In this document: positions 1-8,493 of the stretch, one piece after another | Position numbering within the stretch: the first letter of the stretch is position 1 | Layout of the letters: each line of letters opens with the position of its first letter | Assembly (NCBI RefSeq): GCF_965222285.1 | Contig: NZ_OZ244942.1 | Span: 558,001-622,000, forward strand | Origin: Tepidicaulis sp002389665 | Lineage (GTDB): Bacteria > Pseudomonadota > Alphaproteobacteria > Parvibaculales > Parvibaculaceae | DNA length: 64,000 nt | Direction: 5' to 3' | The notes under the pieces: model-generated | Databases searched by the model: none | Told to the model about the DNA's origin: nothing | What the model saw: only the letters and a program-made list of their open reading frames with translations | Position numbers and translations under genes: made by a program

Positions 1-1
1 A

Positions 2-601
2 TTCTGGTTCAAGGCGCGCCCGAAAGAAGGAGCGTTCGATATTCTGGGCGGCCCGCTCGATGCGCTTATGTGGCGCGTTACGCTTGATGAGAAGGGGCGT
101 CCGCTCATCTATGACACGGCCCATGCCTGTGGCTGTTATCATCTTTTCTTCCCCGTGCCGCCCGCCGCCCGCCGCCCGGTGCCTGCCGATGAAGATTTGC
201 GCGAGGCCCCGCTTGTGCCCCGCGCGGCGCCCACGCTGGAGCCGGGAGAACGGCTGGCGCTGCACCTTGCCGCCGGCAGCCATTATCTCCGGCAAATTTC
301 CGTCACAAAAAAGCCCTCTCAGAAGCGCTATGATATGGTGATGGCGGGGCAAGCGCCGGAATACGGACTGCGATCCCTGCCTGTGCCGGGCAGCGCGGCG
401 CGCCGGTCTTTTTACGGCGAGAACGGTGTCATCGCGCGCAGCGCGCGGGCCGAGCGGTTTTTGCTCTGGCCCATGGGCATTCAAAGCGCCGGCGCGATGC
501 GCCAATGGGGAACGCATGCTACCGCCTTTGTGGGCGAGCGGCATTTCGACGATGCCTTTCTCTTTGAGGAGGCATTTGACTGGGAGGAGAAAGCCGAATG
601 A
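2..601 (+). CDS. Unrecognised protein, 3' part only
   Basis: The reading frame is already open at the first bases of the window and ends at TGA 599-601, so the true start lies upstream. About 199 residues are visible. There is no membrane segment and no motif I recognise. The protein is rich in Arg, Ala and Pro and ends in an acidic stretch (DWEEKAE). An internal ATG at 68 exists, but the frame upstream of it (FWFKARPKEGAFDILGG) looks equally coding, so 68 is probably not the start. The stop overlaps the next start as ATGA, which suggests translational coupling with the exported TPR protein. Function is unknown. Confidence 0.6.
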   Translation, partial: FWFKARPKEGAFDILGGPLDALMWRVTLDEKGRPLIYDTAHACGCYHLFFPVPPAARRPVPADEDLREAPLVPRAAPTLEPGERLALHLAAGSHYLRQISVTKKPSQKRYDMVMAGQAPEYGLRSLPVPGSAARRSFYGENGVIARSARAERFLLWPMGIQSAGAMRQWGTHATAFVGERHFDDAFLFEEAFDWEEKAE

Positions 602-1512
602 ACCGGATTGATGCTGAAAGAGCGCCGCGCCGCTTCGGCCCTGTGCTGGCCGGGCTTTTCGGCTGCGCGCTTCTTTTCTGGCAGAGCCCGGCATCGGCGG
701 AACCTTCCGAACAGGCCTTGGCGCTTTACCGTGAAGGCGATTTCCTGAATGCCGCGAATAAGGCCGAGGCGAGCGAAACCGCCGCAGCTCTTGCCTTTGC
801 AGCCCGTGCACTTTTGACGGAAGCGGAACTGCGCACCCCTTACGGCGAGCGCGGCCCGCTTTTCGACCGCGCGATGGAACTTGCCCGCCAGTCGCTGCGG
901 CTCGATGCTTCGATGATCGAGGCGCACCTGCAGCTTGTGGCCGCGCTGGGTTTCAAATCCCGCGCCATGGAGGGGCTGGAAGCGCATTTCTCCGGCTATC
1001 CGGAAGAAGCGCGCGAGCATCTGGACTATGTGCTGGATAAGGATCCGGGCAATGCGCTCGCCCATGCGATGCTCGGGAGCTGGAACCTGATCATCGTGCG
1101 CAAAGGCGGCACGCTTGGCGCCGCCGTTTATGGCGCGGATGTGGAAACGGGCATTCGCCATTATGAAACGGCGCTGACGCTTGCCCCGGACAATGCACTC
1201 ATTGCTTATCAATATGCGCTGCAATGCGCCGCGCTCGGCACGCAGGAGAAGCTGCGCCGGTCGGAAAAGATTTTGGAAGGGCTGCTCGCGCGGAAAGCCG
1301 AAAGTGCCGTCGAAGAGATCGTGAAGAACCGTGCCGGCATGCTGAAAGCGGCGATCGAAAGCGGCTCCCGGCGTGTGCTCGAACCTATCCTGGCCGCCCA
1401 TCTTGGCAAAGCGGCCATGCCGCCCAAAGATGTTGTCCCTGCCGCAGGCAGAGCGCCGGCAGAGCGGGTACGGAAAAATTTTTCCAAGGATGCTATTGGC
1501 GCGCCCAGATAA
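598..1512 (+). CDS. Exported TPR-type hypothetical protein
   Basis: The product has 304 residues. It begins with a basic stretch and a hydrophobic segment (about residues 15-35) ending in SPASA-EP, a plausible signal peptide. The rest is alpha-helical with tetratricopeptide-like helices, for example ALALYREGDFLNAANKAEAS near the N-terminus and HYETALTLAPDNALIAYQYA in the middle. TPR proteins act as protein-interaction scaffolds, and a periplasmic place is likely here. The ATG overlaps the stop of the preceding gene (ATGA), so the two are probably one operon. Its 3' end overlaps the convergent S24-type regulator by 20 bases. No enzymatic motif is visible and the partner is unknown. Confidence 0.75.
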   Translation: MNRIDAERAPRRFGPVLAGLFGCALLFWQSPASAEPSEQALALYREGDFLNAANKAEASETAAALAFAARALLTEAELRTPYGERGPLFDRAMELARQSLRLDASMIEAHLQLVAALGFKSRAMEGLEAHFSGYPEEAREHLDYVLDKDPGNALAHAMLGSWNLIIVRKGGTLGAAVYGADVETGIRHYETALTLAPDNALIAYQYALQCAALGTQEKLRRSEKILEGLLARKAESAVEEIVKNRAGMLKAAIESGSRRVLEPILAAHLGKAAMPPKDVVPAAGRAPAERVRKNFSKDAIGAPR

Positions 1513-2143
1513 CCCGCGCGATCCAGAGGATGTCTTCCTCGCGCAGCACGCGGTTCACGAAAGCCGGATTGAGTGAAATAAGCTCTGCCTCGCCGCCGGC
1601 GCGCCGCCCCAGTTCCTTTACCAGCACCTCCCCTTCACGGGTCTTCGCCACCACCCGGTCCCCGCGCCGCACGGAGGCGGCGGGCGAGACGACGATGATG
1701 TCTCCCTGCCGGTAAACGGGCAGCATGCTTTCCCCGCTGATTTCCAGCGCATAGGCGTGTTCATCGGCAACGGCGGGCGCGCCGATCTCTTCCCAGCCGC
1801 CGCCGACGGGAAAGCCGCCATCGTCGAAAAAGCCGCCGCTGCCGGCCTGCGCAAAACCGATCAGCGGAATGGTGCGCCGGCCGGCGGGGGGCACCCCCGC
1901 CTCTGTGCGGGAGACGAGCTGAACGAATTCATCGAGGCTCGAGCCCGTAGCGGCCAGCACCTTGGCAAGGCTTTCCGTGCTTGGCCAGCGCGGGCGGCCG
2001 TTGGAGGTAACGCGTTTGGATTTGTTGAAGGCGGTGGGATCGAGCCCCGCCGTGCGCGCCAGACCCGATGGCGTCAACCCGTGCTGAACGGCCAGCGCAT
2101 CCAGCGCCAGCCAGATCTGGCTATGGGAAAAGCCATGCGTCAT
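1493..2143 (-). CDS. HTH / S24 peptidase-type (LexA/CI-like) transcriptional regulator
   Basis: The 216-residue product has an N-terminal XRE-like helix-turn-helix (about residues 10-70, with LTPSGLARTAGLDPTAF) and a C-terminal S24 LexA/CI-like domain. The catalytic pair is visible as Ser139 in SGESMLP and Lys167 in RVVAKT. An Ala-Gly bond near residues 100-101 (AQAG) could be the self-cleavage site. The family consists of repressors that self-cleave when RecA is activated, or that act as phage CI-like switches. A GTG directly precedes the chosen ATG and could also start the gene. No phage genes surround it, so it is a stand-alone chromosomal regulator. The palindrome at 2171-2190, just upstream, may be its operator. 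Confidence 0.85.
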   Translation of the reverse strand: MTHGFSHSQIWLALDALAVQHGLTPSGLARTAGLDPTAFNKSKRVTSNGRPRWPSTESLAKVLAATGSSLDEFVQLVSRTEAGVPPAGRRTIPLIGFAQAGSGGFFDDGGFPVGGGWEEIGAPAVADEHAYALEISGESMLPVYRQGDIIVVSPAASVRRGDRVVAKTREGEVLVKELGRRAGGEAELISLNPAFVNRVLREEDILWIARVIWARQ

Positions 2144-2170
2144 CACGTTGCCGTTATGCTTTCATCGCTG

Positions 2171-2190
2171 CCGGGCGCATGCATGCCCGG
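2171..2190. repeat. Inverted repeat upstream of the S24 regulator
   Basis: The arms CCGGGC and GCCCGG flank an ATGCAT-containing centre, giving a short near-palindrome about 30 bases upstream of the S24-type regulator start. It lies in the 213-base gap between that gene and the DUF952 gene. An autoregulatory operator is the natural guess. The rest of the gap shows no other clear signal and no convincing small gene. Confidence 0.35.
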
Positions 2191-2356
2191 ATTTTCTGCG
2201 GAGGCCTTTATGAGAACCCATCGGAGGGGAATCTACAAGTCCGAGAACGGAGATAGTCAGGTTGCGGGCATGGGAGGCGGGGGATAAAGTGCGCGCGAAC
2301 CGGCCCTGCAAGCTGGGTCAGAATGGCCCGTCATCCTTCTGCATTAACTCTGCCTC

Positions 2357-2704
2357 ATGATCATCTACAAAATAGTCAGCACAAGCGAATGGCGCATTGC
2401 CGAAGAAAAAGGCGCCTTTGACGGCGCGCCGGTCGACCTGGCCGATGGGTTTATTCACTTTTCCGCCGCCGATCAGGTCAAGGAAACCGCCGCCAAGCAT
2501 TTCGCCGGGAAAGGCGATTTGCTGCTGATCGGCATCGATGAAAAAAAACTCGGGCCCGCCCTGAAATGGGAGCCTTCGCGCGGCGGCGCGCTTTTTCCGC
2601 ATCTTTATGATGTGCTTGACCTTTCGGCGGTGGTCAGCCGCGACCCGCTGCCGCTTGGGCCGGACGGTGCTCATATTTTTCCTGATCTGGAGGCGGGCGC
2701 ATGA
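2357..2704 (+). CDS. DUF952 family protein
   Basis: The product is a 115-residue cytosolic protein, the usual length for DUF952. The family signature is visible as DGFIHFSAADQV around residues 29-40, followed by the conserved ALKWE and FPHLYDVL segments. DUF952 proteins are structurally related to ADP-ribosyltransferase-like or glutathione-linked small proteins, but no function is established. The last codons overlap the start of pyrD by four bases (ATGA at 2701-2704), so it is translationally coupled to pyrD, an arrangement that looks operonic. No catalytic role is assigned here. Confidence 0.85.
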   Translation: MIIYKIVSTSEWRIAEEKGAFDGAPVDLADGFIHFSAADQVKETAAKHFAGKGDLLLIGIDEKKLGPALKWEPSRGGALFPHLYDVLDLSAVVSRDPLPLGPDGAHIFPDLEAGA

Positions 2705-3753
2705 AGGCGCTTTATGCTCTTTCAAGCCATATGCTGCGCCGGCTTGACCCCGAGCGCGCCCATGGGCTGACGATCGAGGCGCTGCAATGGGGGCTCGGGC
2801 CCCATGCGCCGGAAAGCCGCGACCCGCGCCTGGCCGTGAAACTTTTCGGGCTCGATTTTCCCAATCCCATCGGCCTTGCCGCCGGGTTCGACAAGAACGG
2901 GGAAGTGCCGGATGCCATGCTGAAGGCCGGGTTCGGCTTTGTGGAAGTCGGCACCACGACGCCGCGCCCGCAGGAAGGCAACCCGCGCCCGCGCATCTTT
3001 CGCCTCTCCGCCCATGAAGCGGTGATCAACCGGCTCGGCTTCAACAATAAAGGCCATGACGCCATGCTGGCCCGCTTGAAACGGCGGCAGGGAAGAGGCG
3101 GTATTGTGGGCGTCAATCTCGGCACTAATAAAGACAGCGAAGACCGCGCCGCCGATTACGTCAAAGGCATCGAAACCTTTGAAGGGCTGGCGAGCTATTT
3201 CACCGTAAATATTTCATCGCCCAACACGCCGGGCTTGCGCGCTTTGCAAAGCCGCGCAGCGCTGGAAGATTTGATCACCCGTGTGCTGGGTGCGCGTAAG
3301 AGTGCCGTGCCGGTGCTTTTAAAAATCGCCCCGGACCTGATCGAAGAAGAGCTTGCCGATATTGCAGGCGTCTGCCTTCAAAGCGGTATTGACGGGATCA
3401 TCGTTTCCAACACCACCATCGCCCGCGACGGGCTGGTGAGCGGGGCGCATGCAGGTGAGACGGGCGGTCTTTCCGGCAAACCGCTTTTTGCCCCCTCCAC
3501 AGCGGTGCTGCGGCGGATGCGCGAGCTGACGGACGGCAAGCTGCCGCTTGTCGGTGTCGGCGGTGTGTCGAGCGGGCGCGATGCCTATACGAAAATCCGC
3601 GCAGGCGCCTCGCTCGTGCAGCTTTATACCGCGATGACGTTTCAGGGGCCGGGCCTTGTGCCCGAGATGGCCCGCGATCTTAGCGCGCTTTTGAAAGCGG
3701 ACGGCTTTGCCTCGGTGGCGGACGCCGTTGGCGCCGACGTGCCGCTGCGCTGA
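2701..3753 (+). CDS. pyrD: Dihydroorotate dehydrogenase (quinone), class 2
   Basis: PyrD oxidises dihydroorotate to orotate in pyrimidine synthesis and passes electrons to quinone at the inner membrane. The 350-residue length fits class 2. The N-terminal helices (about residues 1-40) are the membrane-docking extension typical of that class. FMN- and substrate-binding motifs are present: NPIGLAAGFDKNGE, GFGFVEVGTTTPRPQ and RLGFNNKG. The catalytic-base Ser lies in NISSPNTPGLR, and the phosphate-binding GVGGVSSGRDA is near the C-terminus. It is coupled to DUF952 by a 4-base overlap, and an ArsC-like gene follows 31 bases downstream. All active-site blocks appear intact. Confidence 0.97.
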   Translation: MKALYALSSHMLRRLDPERAHGLTIEALQWGLGPHAPESRDPRLAVKLFGLDFPNPIGLAAGFDKNGEVPDAMLKAGFGFVEVGTTTPRPQEGNPRPRIFRLSAHEAVINRLGFNNKGHDAMLARLKRRQGRGGIVGVNLGTNKDSEDRAADYVKGIETFEGLASYFTVNISSPNTPGLRALQSRAALEDLITRVLGARKSAVPVLLKIAPDLIEEELADIAGVCLQSGIDGIIVSNTTIARDGLVSGAHAGETGGLSGKPLFAPSTAVLRRMRELTDGKLPLVGVGGVSSGRDAYTKIRAGASLVQLYTAMTFQGPGLVPEMARDLSALLKADGFASVADAVGADVPLR

Positions 3754-3784
3754 CCTTTTTGAAGCCGAAGACAAGGAGCCTTTC

Positions 3785-4132
3785 ATGACGGCGACGATCT
3801 ATCACAATCCCCGCTGCTCGAAATCCCGCCAGACGCTGGCGCTGCTCGAAGAAAAAGGCGAGAGCCCTCAGATCATCGAATATCTGAAAACCCCGCCGAG
3901 CGAAGCCGAGCTCAAAGACATTCTCTCAAAACTCGGCCTGTCCGCCCGGGACATTATCCGCAAGGGCGAAGACGCCTATAAAGAGCTCGGCCTTGCCGAT
4001 GACAGCCTTTCCGAAGACCAGCTCATTGCAGCGATGGTGAAGAACCCGATCCTGATCGAACGCCCCATTGTGGTGAAAGGCGGCAAGGCAGCGCTTGGCC
4101 GCCCGCCCGAAGGCGTAATCAAAATTCTCTGA
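3785..4132 (+). CDS. arsC: ArsC/Spx-family arsenate reductase-like protein
   Basis: The 115-residue product has a thioredoxin-like fold of the ArsC (glutaredoxin-dependent) family. The N-terminus reads TIYHNPRCSKSRQTL, which places the single catalytic Cys near residue 11. The later RPIVVKGGKAALGRPPE block contains the Arg residues that bind the oxyanion. The start at 3785 is chosen because AAGGAG precedes it; the frame extends further upstream but into pyrD. There are no other arsenic genes nearby, so the role may be YfgD-like housekeeping or redox rather than dedicated arsenate resistance. It ends 2 bases before the convergent MATE gene. Confidence 0.88.
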   Translation: MTATIYHNPRCSKSRQTLALLEEKGESPQIIEYLKTPPSEAELKDILSKLGLSARDIIRKGEDAYKELGLADDSLSEDQLIAAMVKNPILIERPIVVKGGKAALGRPPEGVIKIL

Positions 4133-4134
4133 TC

Positions 4135-5487
4135 TCAAGCCGCAGCGCCCGCGCTTTGCGCTGCAAGGCGCGGGTAATAGACCGCAAGGCTGAGTGCGCG
4201 CATCAGGGCAAAGAGCGTGAAGGCAGCCCAGAGCCCGTGATTGCCGAGCGGCTGAAAAAGCCACCAGCAGGCAAGAAAGACGGTGAGAGAGAAGATCGCC
4301 GCATTGCGCATTTCGCCCGTGCGCGTGGCGCCGATGAAAATCCCGTCGAGTTGATAACACCAGACCGAGGCAATGGGCAGCACCGCCGCCCAGACAAGAT
4401 AAGTGCCGGCCAGCGCGCGCACGGGCTCCGCCGTTGTCAGAAGGGCGATGAAAAACGGCCCGCCCAGCGCAAAACCGGCTGAAAGTAGAAGAGATATACC
4501 TGCGGCCCAAAGCGTTGAAAGTTTGACGGCCCGCGCAAAAGCCTCACGCCGCTTCGCGCCCAACGCCTCGCCCACAAGCGCCTCGGCGGCAAAGGCAAAG
4601 CCGTCGAGAAAATAAGCGGCAAAAGAGACGAACTGCATCAGGATCGTATTGGCCGCGAGCACTTCGTTTCCGTGCCCCGCGCTTTGCGCCGTGAAGAACG
4701 CAAAGGCGAAGAGCAAGAGCAGCGTGCGGATCATGATGTCGCGGTTGACGGCGATGGTGCGCGCGAGTGCCGCTTTGTCTTTGAGCGCGGCAAGGTCCCA
4801 GCCGCCGGGCATGGATTTAAGAACGCGGGCGGCAAGAAAGAGCCCGGCAAGAGCGGCGGAAACCTCCGCGATCAGCGTGCCATAGGCAATGCCGGCAACG
4901 CCCATCTCAAAGACGAAGACGAAAAGCCCGTCGAGCCCTGCATTCATACCGTTGAGAAAAAGCTGCAGGGCAAGGGCCGTGCGCATGCGCTGCAAGCCGA
5001 TGAACCAGCCGAGCAGCGCGAAATTGGCCAGCGCAAAGGGCGCGCTCCAGATGCGGATATCGAAATAGGTGCGCGCTAGCGCTTCGGCATCCGCTTCGGC
5101 TCCGACAAGCGTGAAGGCGGCAAATTCGAGCGGCACCTGCAGGAGAATGAGCCCGCTGCCCGCCGCAAGCGCGATAAGGAGCGCCCGGCCGAGACAGGCG
5201 CGGATCTCCACCCCGTTTTCAGCGCCAAAAGCCTGCGCGGTCAGGCCCGTCGTGCCCATGCGCAGAAAGCCGAAGGCCCAGTAAAGGAAGGTGAAGATGA
5301 GCGCGCCAAGCGCCACAGCGCCGATATATTTCGCATCCCCAAGCTGGCCGACCGCTGCCGTGTCGATAAGCCCGATCAGCGGTGTGGAAAGCCCGGAAAG
5401 GACAACGGGAATGGCAACCCGCAAAACCTGGGCATTGTCCGGGAGCGGTTTGGGAGACACAGAAGGTGCGGCAGGCGCGGTACTCAT
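4135..5487 (-). CDS. MATE family multidrug/Na+ efflux transporter
   Basis: The 450-residue integral membrane protein has about 12 hydrophobic segments arranged as two homologous halves. The first helix carries IPVVLSGLSTPLIGLIDTAAVGQLG, the MATE N-half signature, and a related block occurs after the midpoint. MATE (DinF/NorM-type) carriers expel cationic drugs or metabolites using Na+ or H+ gradients. I take the ATG at 5487 (MSTAPAAPS) rather than an upstream one because the extra 24 residues overlap the preceding thioesterase. That gene stops 4 bases upstream, so the three minus-strand genes 6471 to 4135 form a compact operon. The substrate is unknown. Confidence 0.9.
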   Translation of the reverse strand: MSTAPAAPSVSPKPLPDNAQVLRVAIPVVLSGLSTPLIGLIDTAAVGQLGDAKYIGAVALGALIFTFLYWAFGFLRMGTTGLTAQAFGAENGVEIRACLGRALLIALAAGSGLILLQVPLEFAAFTLVGAEADAEALARTYFDIRIWSAPFALANFALLGWFIGLQRMRTALALQLFLNGMNAGLDGLFVFVFEMGVAGIAYGTLIAEVSAALAGLFLAARVLKSMPGGWDLAALKDKAALARTIAVNRDIMIRTLLLLFAFAFFTAQSAGHGNEVLAANTILMQFVSFAAYFLDGFAFAAEALVGEALGAKRREAFARAVKLSTLWAAGISLLLSAGFALGGPFFIALLTTAEPVRALAGTYLVWAAVLPIASVWCYQLDGIFIGATRTGEMRNAAIFSLTVFLACWWLFQPLGNHGLWAAFTLFALMRALSLAVYYPRLAAQSAGAAA

Positions 5488-5491
5488 TGCC

Positions 5492-5956
5492 TCAACCGGC
5501 GGCGTCTTGCGTACTCTCCGGAGGCGGCGCAAGCAGGAAGTGGCCATGGGCCGCGGCAATCGGCTTCATGCGGTCTTCCTGCCAGGCTTCCACCTGCACA
5601 TTGGCAACACGCCGCCCGTGTTTCGTCACCCGTGCGCGGGCATAAGTATCGATGGGCCGTCCGGAGCGCAGGTAATCGACGGTAATGTCGATGGGTTTGG
5701 GCAAGGCATCGCCTTTGGCGTCATAGGCAAGCTGAATGATCGCCGTCATTTCCAACAGCGCGCCGATCACCCCGCCATGCAGCGCAGGCAGGACGGGATT
5801 GCCGATCAGCTTTTCCTCGAAATTGAGCACCGTTGTGATCTCGGTGCCTTTCTGGTCGACCGTGATGCCGAGGAACTTCGCATAAGGAATGGCTTCGATC
5901 AGCGCATTGAGATCGACCGTGCCGCCGTCTTCGCGGGCTTTGCGCAGGAGATCCAT
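5492..5956 (-). CDS. PaaI-type hotdog thioesterase (downstream copy)
   Basis: The 154-residue single-hotdog protein is of the PaaI/YdiI group, which hydrolyses acyl-CoA or aryl-CoA thioesters. The family motif is visible as PVLPALHGGVIGALLEMTAI, with Asn and His-Gly-Gly upstream of the hotdog helix. PIDITVDYLRSGRP is the second conserved strand. Its ATG overlaps the upstream thioesterase stop by one base (TGATG), so the two are cotranslated. The pair shares length and motifs and probably forms a hetero-oligomer or arose by duplication. The MATE gene follows 4 bases later. Substrate is not deducible. Confidence 0.9.
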   Translation of the reverse strand: MDLLRKAREDGGTVDLNALIEAIPYAKFLGITVDQKGTEITTVLNFEEKLIGNPVLPALHGGVIGALLEMTAIIQLAYDAKGDALPKPIDITVDYLRSGRPIDTYARARVTKHGRRVANVQVEAWQEDRMKPIAAAHGHFLLAPPPESTQDAAG

Positions 5957-6471
5957 CAGGCGTCCCCTTTCTTGTTGTCTTTTGCTTCAAGCGCCTTAGC
6001 CATTTGTGCGGCCATGGCGACGGGGGTGGCCCGGTTGGCGGCGAGCATGAAGGTGCCGACGGAGGTGGCGATGGGCTCGTCTTCGTTTTCATCGTGATAA
6101 GCTGCGCCGCGCACGAAGGCGACATTCTGCGTCACCTTATAGCAATGGGCATGGGCCTTGATCGTCTTGCCGGGCTCGGCGGGGCGCATGTAATCGATGC
6201 GCAGATCAAGCGTTGCAATGGAACTGCGCTCAGGCAGGGCAAGCTGCACTGCAACGCCGCTCGCATTATCGAGCAGCGTGGTGATAACGCCGCCATGGAT
6301 GACGCCGGTATCCGGGTTGCCCACGAGATGCGGCGCGTAAGGCACTTCCAGCCAGGCATGGTCCTTTTTGGCGGTCACGATTTTCAGGCCGATGGCCCGC
6401 GCGTGAGGGACGTGCTGAATGAGCGCGTTTCCCGATTCTTCGACCATTTTCGTGAGTTTATCTTCATCCAT
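5956..6471 (-). CDS. PaaI-type hotdog thioesterase (upstream copy)
   Basis: This 171-residue hotdog-fold acyl-CoA thioesterase has the motif GNPDTGVIHGGVITTLLDNASG, followed by TLDLRIDYMRPAEPGK. The HGG and Asp positions match the PaaI active site. The start at 6471 (MDEDKL) is preceded by AAAGG at a good distance; an in-frame ATG 21 bases upstream lacks this. It is the first gene of a three-gene minus-strand unit with a second thioesterase and a MATE exporter, so acyl hydrolysis followed by export of the product is a reasonable guess. It lies back to back with the TetR gene. Confidence 0.9.
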   Translation of the reverse strand: MDEDKLTKMVEESGNALIQHVPHARAIGLKIVTAKKDHAWLEVPYAPHLVGNPDTGVIHGGVITTLLDNASGVAVQLALPERSSIATLDLRIDYMRPAEPGKTIKAHAHCYKVTQNVAFVRGAAYHDENEDEPIATSVGTFMLAANRATPVAMAAQMAKALEAKDNKKGDA

Positions 6472-6604
6472 GGCGGGACCTTTCTTTTGCAACGGTGATA
6501 GGGCTCCGCCGGGGGCAGGTCAATCTGTCTGGCATGGCGAATGGGTGCCTGTTAGACAACGTATTGATTTAAAAAGAAAAATCTGCGCACGGCAAATTTC
6601 AAAA

Positions 6605-6632
6605 ATTGACGGTGCGTCACGAAATGATATGA
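6605..6632 (+). promoter_or_regulatory. Sigma-70 type promoter for the TetR gene
   Basis: TTGACG (6605-6610), a 16-base spacer and TATGAT (6627-6632) form a near-consensus promoter about 100 bases before the TetR start. It is the best-scoring element by eye in the 236-base divergent gap. AT-rich sequence upstream (6560-6604) could serve as an UP element. No perfect TetR palindrome stands out. Confidence 0.6.
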
Positions 6633-6729
6633 TGCTAAAAGCCCGGCGTATTCGGGCAAGGGGTGAACGAAAGTGCCCGGCCACTTTCGCCAGGCAGTGT
6701 CTTAGCCGCTGCCTTGAAAAGAGAAATAT

Positions 6730-7404
6730 ATGAGCGAAACGATCGAAAAAGAACTGTCTGCTGCCGAAGCGGGCGCAGCGGCAGCCAAAACGCTGGGCAA
6801 GCGCGAGCGCACGAAAGCCTCCAACAAGGAAGCGATTCTGGATGCCGCCCGCGAAGTGTTCGCCGAAGTGGGCTACGGGGCAGCTTCTGTGCGCGACATC
6901 ATCCGGCGCACGGGCCTCGCGTCGGGCACGTTCTACAATTACTTCAAGAGCAAGGAAGAGGTTTTCGAAGCGCTGATGGATGACGGCGCGCTGCGCATCC
7001 GTCCGGTGATCCGCGCCGCGCGCATTGCCTCGCGCACTTTCGAGGAATTCATCCGCAATGCTTACAAAGCCTATTTCAACTATGTGCTGACTGACGAAGC
7101 GCAGTTCCGCCTGATGCGCCGCAATACCGGCGCGCTGCGCGTGCGCATGGTGACGCCGGAAGTGCTGGCCGGGTTCGATGAAATTCAGTCCTTTGTCGAA
7201 GAAGACGTGAAAAGCGGCAAGGTGCCGCCCATGGATGCGGAGCTTTTTGCTGCGGCGGCGGTCGGTTTGGCGCAGGAAATGTCCGAGCGCATGATGATGC
7301 GCGACAATCCCGATGCCGATGAGGCAGCGGAATTTGCGGCGAATTTCTTGCTCGCGGGCCTGAAGGGTGTCATCGATAGAGGCAACGCCCAAAACAACGC
7401 ATAA
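6730..7404 (+). CDS. TetR/AcrR family transcriptional regulator
   Basis: The product is a 224-residue regulator. The N-terminal helix-turn-helix is at about residues 30-75: EAILDAAREVFAEVGYGAAS, then VRDIIRRTGLASGTFYNYFKSKEEV. The alpha-helical C-terminal ligand domain is of ordinary length. It lies directly upstream of and in line with an alpha/beta hydrolase and an MDR oxidoreductase, so it most likely controls those and itself, with an acyl-CoA or ester ligand as inference. The 3' end carries a tandem duplication: ACAACGCATAA occurs in the stop region and again 14 bases later, outside the coding sequence. Confidence 0.93.
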   Translation: MSETIEKELSAAEAGAAAAKTLGKRERTKASNKEAILDAAREVFAEVGYGAASVRDIIRRTGLASGTFYNYFKSKEEVFEALMDDGALRIRPVIRAARIASRTFEEFIRNAYKAYFNYVLTDEAQFRLMRRNTGALRVRMVTPEVLAGFDEIQSFVEEDVKSGKVPPMDAELFAAAAVGLAQEMSERMMMRDNPDADEAAEFAANFLLAGLKGVIDRGNAQNNA

Positions 7405-7439
7405 GAACAACGCATAAAAATCCGACAAGGGGGACCCCC

Positions 7440-8465
7440 ATGAGCCTGCAGCGGCTGATCGTACGCGCTTTGATGAAACTGCCCGAAGGCGTGATCCTGA
7501 AAATGGCGGGCGGTGAGCCGGTCGAGATCGACGGCAATATCATGGACCCGCGCGTACAGCTTCTTTCCGCTCAAGGGGCAAAGCAGCCTTCCATGGCGAC
7601 GATGAGCCCGGCGGAAGCGCGCGAAACCTCCTCTGCCGGTCTTGCCATGCTGGACGATGCGCCCCGGCGCGGCGTTTCCATTCTCAATCGTACGATCCCG
7701 GGGCCTGCGGGCGAAATTCCGGTGCGCATCTACCGCCCGAGCGACAAGCAGAGCGAGGCGCTGCCCGGTATCGTCTATTATCACATGGGCGGCTGGGTGA
7801 TCGGCGATCTTGAGACCTGCAATCATTTCTGCTCGGTGCTGGCGGACGAATGCGGCGCGGCCGTCATGTCGGTCGATTACCGCCTTGCCCCCGAACATGT
7901 TTTCCCCGCTTCCATTGAAGATGCGCTGGCCGCTTATGAGTGGGCGGTGGCAAATGGCGGCGAGATCGGCATGGACACCTCGAAAATCGCCGTCGGCGGA
8001 GATTCGGCGGGCGGCAACATGGCCGCCGTCGTCTGCCAGGAAGTCAAACGCAAAGGGGGCCAGCAGCCGGCCGCGCAATTGCTGATTTATCCCGCGACCG
8101 ACCCGACGGATAAGGGCGGCTCCATGCAAAGCTGCGCGGAATGCTATCCGCTCACCAAAGAGATCATGGATTATTTTCTGGATCACGCGCTGCCCGACAA
8201 GTCCAAGGAAAGCGATCCGCGCGTCGCGCCTGCGCTCAGTGATGATCTGAGCGGCCTTGCGCCCGCCGTCGTCGCAACAGCCGGGTTCGATCCCTTGCGC
8301 GATCAGGGCGAGGCTTATGCGAACAAACTCAAAGCGGCCGGCGTCGACACGCTCTACCGCTGCTATACGAGCCTCGCGCACGCCTTTACCGCCATGAGCG
8401 GCACGGTGCCCGAAGCCCGCCGCGCCTGCATCGAGCTTGCCCGCGATCTGAAGCGCCACCTTTAA
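7440..8465 (+). CDS. Alpha/beta hydrolase, hormone-sensitive-lipase (family IV) type
   Basis: The product is a 341-residue esterase/lipase. The oxyanion motif appears as HMGGWVIGD around residue 118 (HGGG-like, with Met in the second position). The nucleophile elbow is GDSAGGNM. The acid/His region is GFDPLRDQGEAYANKL followed by LAHAF near residue 320. These are the HSL/BchO features for hydrolysing short to medium acyl esters in the cytosol. The start at 7440 has a GGGGGACC box just upstream. It is 35 bases from the TetR gene and 28 bases from the next oxidoreductase, which fits one transcription unit. Confidence 0.92.
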   Translation: MSLQRLIVRALMKLPEGVILKMAGGEPVEIDGNIMDPRVQLLSAQGAKQPSMATMSPAEARETSSAGLAMLDDAPRRGVSILNRTIPGPAGEIPVRIYRPSDKQSEALPGIVYYHMGGWVIGDLETCNHFCSVLADECGAAVMSVDYRLAPEHVFPASIEDALAAYEWAVANGGEIGMDTSKIAVGGDSAGGNMAAVVCQEVKRKGGQQPAAQLLIYPATDPTDKGGSMQSCAECYPLTKEIMDYFLDHALPDKSKESDPRVAPALSDDLSGLAPAVVATAGFDPLRDQGEAYANKLKAAGVDTLYRCYTSLAHAFTAMSGTVPEARRACIELARDLKRHL

Positions 8466-8493
8466 GAACGAAAACAAATAAAAGGGAGGTCTC

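Noticed and set aside
1493..2146. Prophage remnant suggested by the S24 regulator
   Set aside because: No integrase, capsid or lysis gene and no attachment repeats nearby.
3785..4132. Arsenic resistance operon
   Set aside because: Only the ArsC-like gene is present; no ArsB, Acr3 or ArsR.
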